Origin: RHKX01 sp963823275
GTDB taxonomy: Bacteria; Actinomycetota; Thermoleophilia; Solirubrobacterales; 70-9
Length of the DNA stretch: 64,000 bases
Assembly: GCA_963823275.1 (NCBI GenBank)
Contig: CAWGKW010000002.1
Coordinates: 744,001 to 808,000, forward strand
Reading direction: 5' to 3'
Shown in pieces: positions 60,461-64,000 of this stretch. Made by a program: the position numbers and the translations under genes. The notes below the pieces were generated by a model. That model ran no database searches. It saw nothing but the letters and a program-made list of their open reading frames with translations, and was not told the DNA's origin. Position 1 is the first letter of the stretch; each line of letters starts with the position of its first letter.

Positions 60461-62407
60461 TTGAAGAAAAAGATCCTCGTATCGGTTGACGCCGGTGAAA
60501 CCCGTGTCGCCGTACTGGAAGCAAAGGGAACGGCCCGTTCGGGTCGCGCCGACCAAGACCAAAAGGACAAGGACCAGGGCTCCGAAGAGAAGGAGCAAGC
60601 GGGCCGCCGCCGCGGTCGCAACGGCTCCGACGACTCGAAGTGGAGGGTCGGTGAGCTCTACGTGGAGCGCCGTGGCTCCCGCTCGATCGTCGGCAACATC
60701 TATAAGGGCGTCGTCGACAACGTCCTGCCTGGAATGGAGGCGGCGTTCGTCGACATCGGCCTCGAGCGCAACGGGTTCCTCCACGTCGACGAGATCGTCA
60801 CCCCCGACGGCAAGCCGGCGCCGAAGCGCGGCCGCGGCGAGGGCCGGAGGATCGACGAACTGATCAAACGCGGTCAGGAGATCGTCGTCCAGGTCGTCAA
60901 GGACCCACTGAAGACGAAGGGCGCCCGCCTCTCCATGCAGGTCTCGATCGCCGGCCGCTACCTGGTCTACATGCCGCAGGGCGGAGGAATCGGTGTCAGC
61001 CGCAGGCTTCCCGACGGGGAGCGCGGACAGATGCGCAAGAGCCTCGAGAAGATTCACGACGCCAGCAAGGAGAAGGGCGGCTACATCGTCCGGACCGCCG
61101 CACAGGGGGCCAAGAAGGAGGACTTCGAGCGGGAGATCGCATATCTGCACAAGCTGCATCAGGTGCTCGAGCGTCGTTCCAAGGACGTCGACGCGCCCTC
61201 GCTGATCTTCCAGGAGGCCGATCTGCCGATCAGGGTCCTGCGCGACGTGCTCGGCAGCGAGTTCGACGGCGCTGAGATCGATGACCAGAAGCAGTTCGAG
61301 CGGGTCACCTCGTTCTTCCAGCGCACCGCGCCGGAGCTGGTCGATTCCGTTGAGATGCATTCCCACGCCGAGCACCTCTTCGAGCGCCACGGCGCCGAGG
61401 AGGCGTTTCGCTCAACCCTTTCGCGGCGGGTGGACCTACCCTCGGGCGGATACCTGATCATCGACTACGCCGAGGCGCTGACGGTCATCGACATCAACAC
61501 CGGAAGCTTCACCGGCAAGGGCAAGGGGCGCCTGGAGGACACGATCACCAAGGTCAACGTCGAGGCCGCCGACGAGGTCGTCCGACAGCTCAGGCTGCGC
61601 GATATCGGCGGGATCATCGTCATCGACTTCATCGACATGGCGAGGGCCAAGAACCGTGATCAGGTCCTGAAGACCCTGCGCAAGGCGCTGGACGAGGACC
61701 GGACCAAGACGTACGTCGTCGAGGTCTCGCCACTCGGGTTGGTCGAGATGACCCGCCAGAACGTGACCGACGGAGTCCGGGAGATCCTCACCACCAAGTG
61801 TCCGACCTGCGACGGCGAGGGCGTGGTTCGCTCCGCCGAGACGGTTGCGATCGAAGCGCTGCGCAAGCTCCGCGACGTGGTCCTCGGGAACCCGAACCCC
61901 GATGCCCATCTGATCCGTGTCAATCCGAAGGTCGCCCGGGAGCTGATGCGTCATGACAGCGGCTTGCTCGAGCTCGAAGAGGAGACGAAGAAGACGTTCC
62001 TGTTCGAGGGCGGCGACGCTCTGCCGATCGACACGTTCGAGGTGGCCGAGTCCGGCGAGAAGGCCGAGATCGAGCGGCGGTCCCTGCCCTTCCAGCTCGG
62101 CGACGAGGTCCTCCTCACGATCGACGAACCCCACATGTACAACCCTGGAGATGCGGTCGCGCGGGTCGATGCGCTGGTGATAACCGTCACGGGCGCAGCA
62201 CCCCTCGTCGGCGAGCGGAAGCTGGTCCGGATCGAGGAGATCGGGCGTTCGTCCGGTGTCGCGACGTTGGTCGACGGAATTCCCGAGGGGTCGGATGATC
62301 ACGAATCCGTCGACGGGCTAGAATCCGGCACTCGGCGCCGCGGCCGTCAAGGCGGACGGCGCCGTTCCCGCGCCGGGAGCGGTACCAATCCCGGCCAAGA
62401 ATCCTGA
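60461..62407 (+). CDS. rng: Ribonuclease E/G family endoribonuclease
   Basis: A 648-residue RNA-processing nuclease. The RNase H-like N-segment (LVSVDAGETRVAVLE) is separated from the S1 domain (NIYKGVVDNVLPGMEAAFVDIGLERNGFLHVDE) by an insert of about 35 charged residues (residues about 22-58). The 5'-sensor and DNase I-like catalytic domain includes TVIDINTGSFTGKG and IIVIDFIDM with the Mg2+-binding Asp residues. The Zn-link is KCPTCDGEG. A C-terminal extension of about 150 residues follows. It starts with TTG after GAGGTGA. Adjacent to rplU-rpmA as in many bacteria. Confidence 0.93.
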   Translation: MKKKILVSVDAGETRVAVLEAKGTARSGRADQDQKDKDQGSEEKEQAGRRRGRNGSDDSKWRVGELYVERRGSRSIVGNIYKGVVDNVLPGMEAAFVDIGLERNGFLHVDEIVTPDGKPAPKRGRGEGRRIDELIKRGQEIVVQVVKDPLKTKGARLSMQVSIAGRYLVYMPQGGGIGVSRRLPDGERGQMRKSLEKIHDASKEKGGYIVRTAAQGAKKEDFEREIAYLHKLHQVLERRSKDVDAPSLIFQEADLPIRVLRDVLGSEFDGAEIDDQKQFERVTSFFQRTAPELVDSVEMHSHAEHLFERHGAEEAFRSTLSRRVDLPSGGYLIIDYAEALTVIDINTGSFTGKGKGRLEDTITKVNVEAADEVVRQLRLRDIGGIIVIDFIDMARAKNRDQVLKTLRKALDEDRTKTYVVEVSPLGLVEMTRQNVTDGVREILTTKCPTCDGEGVVRSAETVAIEALRKLRDVVLGNPNPDAHLIRVNPKVARELMRHDSGLLELEEETKKTFLFEGGDALPIDTFEVAESGEKAEIERRSLPFQLGDEVLLTIDEPHMYNPGDAVARVDALVITVTGAAPLVGERKLVRIEEIGRSSGVATLVDGIPEGSDDHESVDGLESGTRRRGRQGGRRRSRAGSGTNPGQES

Positions 62408-62443
62408 TTCAGTCCGAGTCCCATTGAGGCGAGCCAGATCGAT

Positions 62444-63055
62444 ATGTCCACATACGCGATAGTCGAAAGCGGAGGAAAGCAGTACCGCGTCGAGGAGGGT
62501 CAGACCCTGCTCGTCGACCGCATCTCCGAGGATGAGGGCGCCAAGGTCGGCCTGCGCGCGGTCATGTTCCGCAGCGAGGCCGACACGCTGATCGCGCCCA
62601 AGGATCTCGAGAAGGTCAGGGTCGAGGCCAAGATCGCCGGCCACGAGCGCGGCGAGAAGATCAAGGTCTTCAAGTACAAGGCCAAGAAGGGCTACCGCAA
62701 GCACCAGGGCCATCGCTCCGAGCTGACCCGCCTCGAGGTCACCGAGGTCAAGATGCTCGCCCGCAAGCCCGCCGCCGCCAAGAAGGAGGAGGCCAAGGCC
62801 GAGCCGAAGCCGGCCGCGACTGAGAAGGCGGCTGCCAAGGCGCCGGCGGCCAAGCCGGCGGCGAAGAAGCCTGCGGCCAAGAAGCCGGCCGCCGCCGCCA
62901 AGAAGCCGGCGGCCAAGCCGGCGGCAAAGAAGCCCGCGGCAAAGAAGCCGGCCGCAAAGAAGCCCGCGGCCGCCAAGAAGCCGGCCCCAAAGAAGCCCGC
63001 CGCTGCCAAGAAGCCTGCGGCCAAGAAGCCCGCCGCTGAGAAGGAGACTGACTGA
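62444..63055 (+). CDS. rplU: Ribosomal protein L21 with long Lys/Ala/Pro tail
   Basis: Residues 1-103 are a normal L21 (YAIVESGGKQYRVEEGQTLL, then KIKVFKYKAKKGYRKHQGHR). Residues 104-203 are an added low-complexity tail of repeated KPAAKKPAA-type units, about 40% Ala and 30% Lys, probably disordered and RNA-binding like H1-type tails. The tail doubles the protein. The stop overlaps the rpmA ATG (TGATG). Confidence 0.96.
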   Translation: MSTYAIVESGGKQYRVEEGQTLLVDRISEDEGAKVGLRAVMFRSEADTLIAPKDLEKVRVEAKIAGHERGEKIKVFKYKAKKGYRKHQGHRSELTRLEVTEVKMLARKPAAAKKEEAKAEPKPAATEKAAAKAPAAKPAAKKPAAKKPAAAAKKPAAKPAAKKPAAKKPAAKKPAAAKKPAPKKPAAAKKPAAKKPAAEKETD

Positions 63056-63312
63056 TGGCTCACAAGAAGGGGCTCGGTTCGAGCCGCAATGGTCGCGATT
63101 CCAAGCCGAAGTTCCTCGGCGTGAAGGTCTTTGCCGGTCAGTCCGTTCAGGGCGGCGAGATCATCGTGCGTCAGCGCGGAACCCGCTTTCACCCCGGCGA
63201 CGGTGTCGGCATCGGCCGCGATCACACGATCTTCGCCACGCGCCCCGGCACGGTCGAGTTCAAGCCCGGCCGCAAGGGCCGTGTGATCTCGGTCGCCCAG
63301 ACCTCCGAGTAG
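63055..63312 (+). CDS. rpmA: Ribosomal protein L27
   Basis: An 85-residue large-subunit protein whose N-terminus reaches the peptidyl-transferase centre. It starts MAHKKGLGSSRNGRDSKPK directly, so it lacks the cleavable N-terminal extension of Firmicutes. GVKVFAGQSVQGGEIIVRQRG and TRFHPGDGVGIGRDHTIFA are typical. Overlaps rplU by one base. Confidence 0.98.
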   Translation: MAHKKGLGSSRNGRDSKPKFLGVKVFAGQSVQGGEIIVRQRGTRFHPGDGVGIGRDHTIFATRPGTVEFKPGRKGRVISVAQTSE

Positions 63313-63372
63313 CGCTCACTGACAGAGGCCGGCTTCGCTCCCGGCTCGCCCCGGGCTGCGATCCTCACTGCT

Positions 63373-64000
63373 GTGTTCCATGATCGCGCGCGCATATTCG
63401 TCGAGGGTGGGCGCGGCGGCGACGGCGTCGTCAGCTTCCGCCGCGAGGCTCACGTCCCGCGGGGCGGGCCCGACGGTGGTGACGGCGGCCATGGGGGCGA
63501 TGTCGTGCTGCTGTGCGATCCGTCGCGCCGCGATCTCGCCTCGATGCGCGTCTCGGCCCACTACCGGGCCGAGCGGGGCGGGCACGGCCAGGGAGCCAAC
63601 AAGCACGGTGCCCGCGGCGGTGACCTGGTCGTCCTCGTTCCGCCCGGGACGACGGTCGAAGGGCTCGAGGGTGAGCTCTTCGATCTGGTCGAACCCGGTC
63701 AGCGGGCGACGGTCGCGACCGGGGGCCTGGGCGGACACGGCAACAAGCGCTTCACCTCGGCGACCCACCAGGCGCCCCGCTTCGCCGAGAACGGCCTGCT
63801 CGGTCAATCGGGATGGGTCGAGCTGCGGCTCCGGCTGCTGGCAGACGCCGGGCTCGTCGGGCTCCCCAATGCGGGGAAGTCCTCGCTGCTCGCTCGGATC
63901 ACCCGGGCGGCCCCGAAGGTCGCCAACTACCCGTTCACCACGCTCGAGCCGATCCTCGGGACGATCGACGACGGAGAACGCCAGCTCGTCCTCGCCGACA
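63373..64000 (+). CDS. obgE: Obg-family GTPase, 5' part only (runs off the window)
   Basis: GTG 63373 opens FHDRARIFVEGGRGGDGVVSF. The glycine-rich Obg fold follows (RGGPDGGDGGHGGDVVLLCD, then GARGGDLVVLVPPGTTVEG and GGLGGHGNKRF). The G1 P-loop is GLPNAGKSSLL and the switch region YPFTTLEPILG. The last 3' part is cut at 64000. A ribosome-associated GTPase; its place after rpmA is the standard order. Confidence 0.96.
   Translation, partial: MFHDRARIFVEGGRGGDGVVSFRREAHVPRGGPDGGDGGHGGDVVLLCDPSRRDLASMRVSAHYRAERGGHGQGANKHGARGGDLVVLVPPGTTVEGLEGELFDLVEPGQRATVATGGLGGHGNKRFTSATHQAPRFAENGLLGQSGWVELRLRLLADAGLVGLPNAGKSSLLARITRAAPKVANYPFTTLEPILGTIDDGERQLVLAD

Overview
The window is about 64 kb of GC-rich chromosome. 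It most likely comes from an actinobacterium of the Thermoleophilia / Solirubrobacterales type. That placement is an inference from four things: a fused FbiC (CofG-CofH) with a full coenzyme F420 tail pathway, the order mreBCD-mrdA-rodA-rng-rplU-rpmA-obgE, many -10-like TANNNT hexamers only 6-9 nt before start codons (leaderless transcription), and many small exported proteins of no known family. There is no rRNA, CRISPR array, intact phage or transposase.

Layout. 0-7.5 kb: MarR regulator, coiled-coil nuclease-fold protein, lipoprotein, YgfZ, a manganese regulator/transporter pair (mntR-mntH) with a clear palindromic operator, and an aquaporin. 7.5-12.9 kb: F420 locus, with fbiC facing the operon fno-cofD-cofC-cofE across a strong shared hairpin. 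12.9-18.6 kb: acyl-CoA genes (FlK-like thioesterase, HMG-CoA lyase, 3-hydroxyacyl-CoA dehydrogenase, carboxyltransferase) plus a DivIVA-like protein. This stretch holds about eight or nine single-base indels that break otherwise conserved genes; sequence error is the likeliest cause. 18.6-23.2 kb: flavoprotein/P450 pair, a membrane M28-like protein that lacks metal ligands, tRNA-Arg, MgtE and tRNA-His.

23.2-29.7 kb is an accreted island in tRNA-His. A 20-bp repeat of the tRNA 3' end recurs at 29675, and a displaced 3' half of tRNA-His lies at 27109-27158. Inside are a stop-interrupted low-GC ORF, a potD-potB-potC operon without potA, small exported or unknown proteins and a 5'-truncated RTX fragment. 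No integrase is left.

29.7-42.1 kb: mixed metabolic and stress genes (truncated macro domain, DUF1801, an F420-reductase-like protein, a phytoene/squalene synthase-like enzyme, PfkB, a sigma factor-ogt operon, CtaG, a spermidine-synthase-like membrane protein, 78-bp tandem repeats, an aldo/keto reductase). 42.1-54.6 kb: housekeeping block tig, clpP, clpX, valS, folC, ndk, maf, with exported-protein genes inserted between tig, clpP and clpX. 54.6-64 kb: rod-shape/elongasome genes, then RNase E/G, L21, L27 and the start of Obg.

Two genome-level features matter for anyone using this annotation. Several genes (clpX, folC, a DUF1697 gene, pfkB) have no ATG/GTG/TTG upstream of their conserved N-termini and appear to start at CTG or ATC. 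Many start codons sit 6-9 nt after a -10-like hexamer, and I used this to choose starts.
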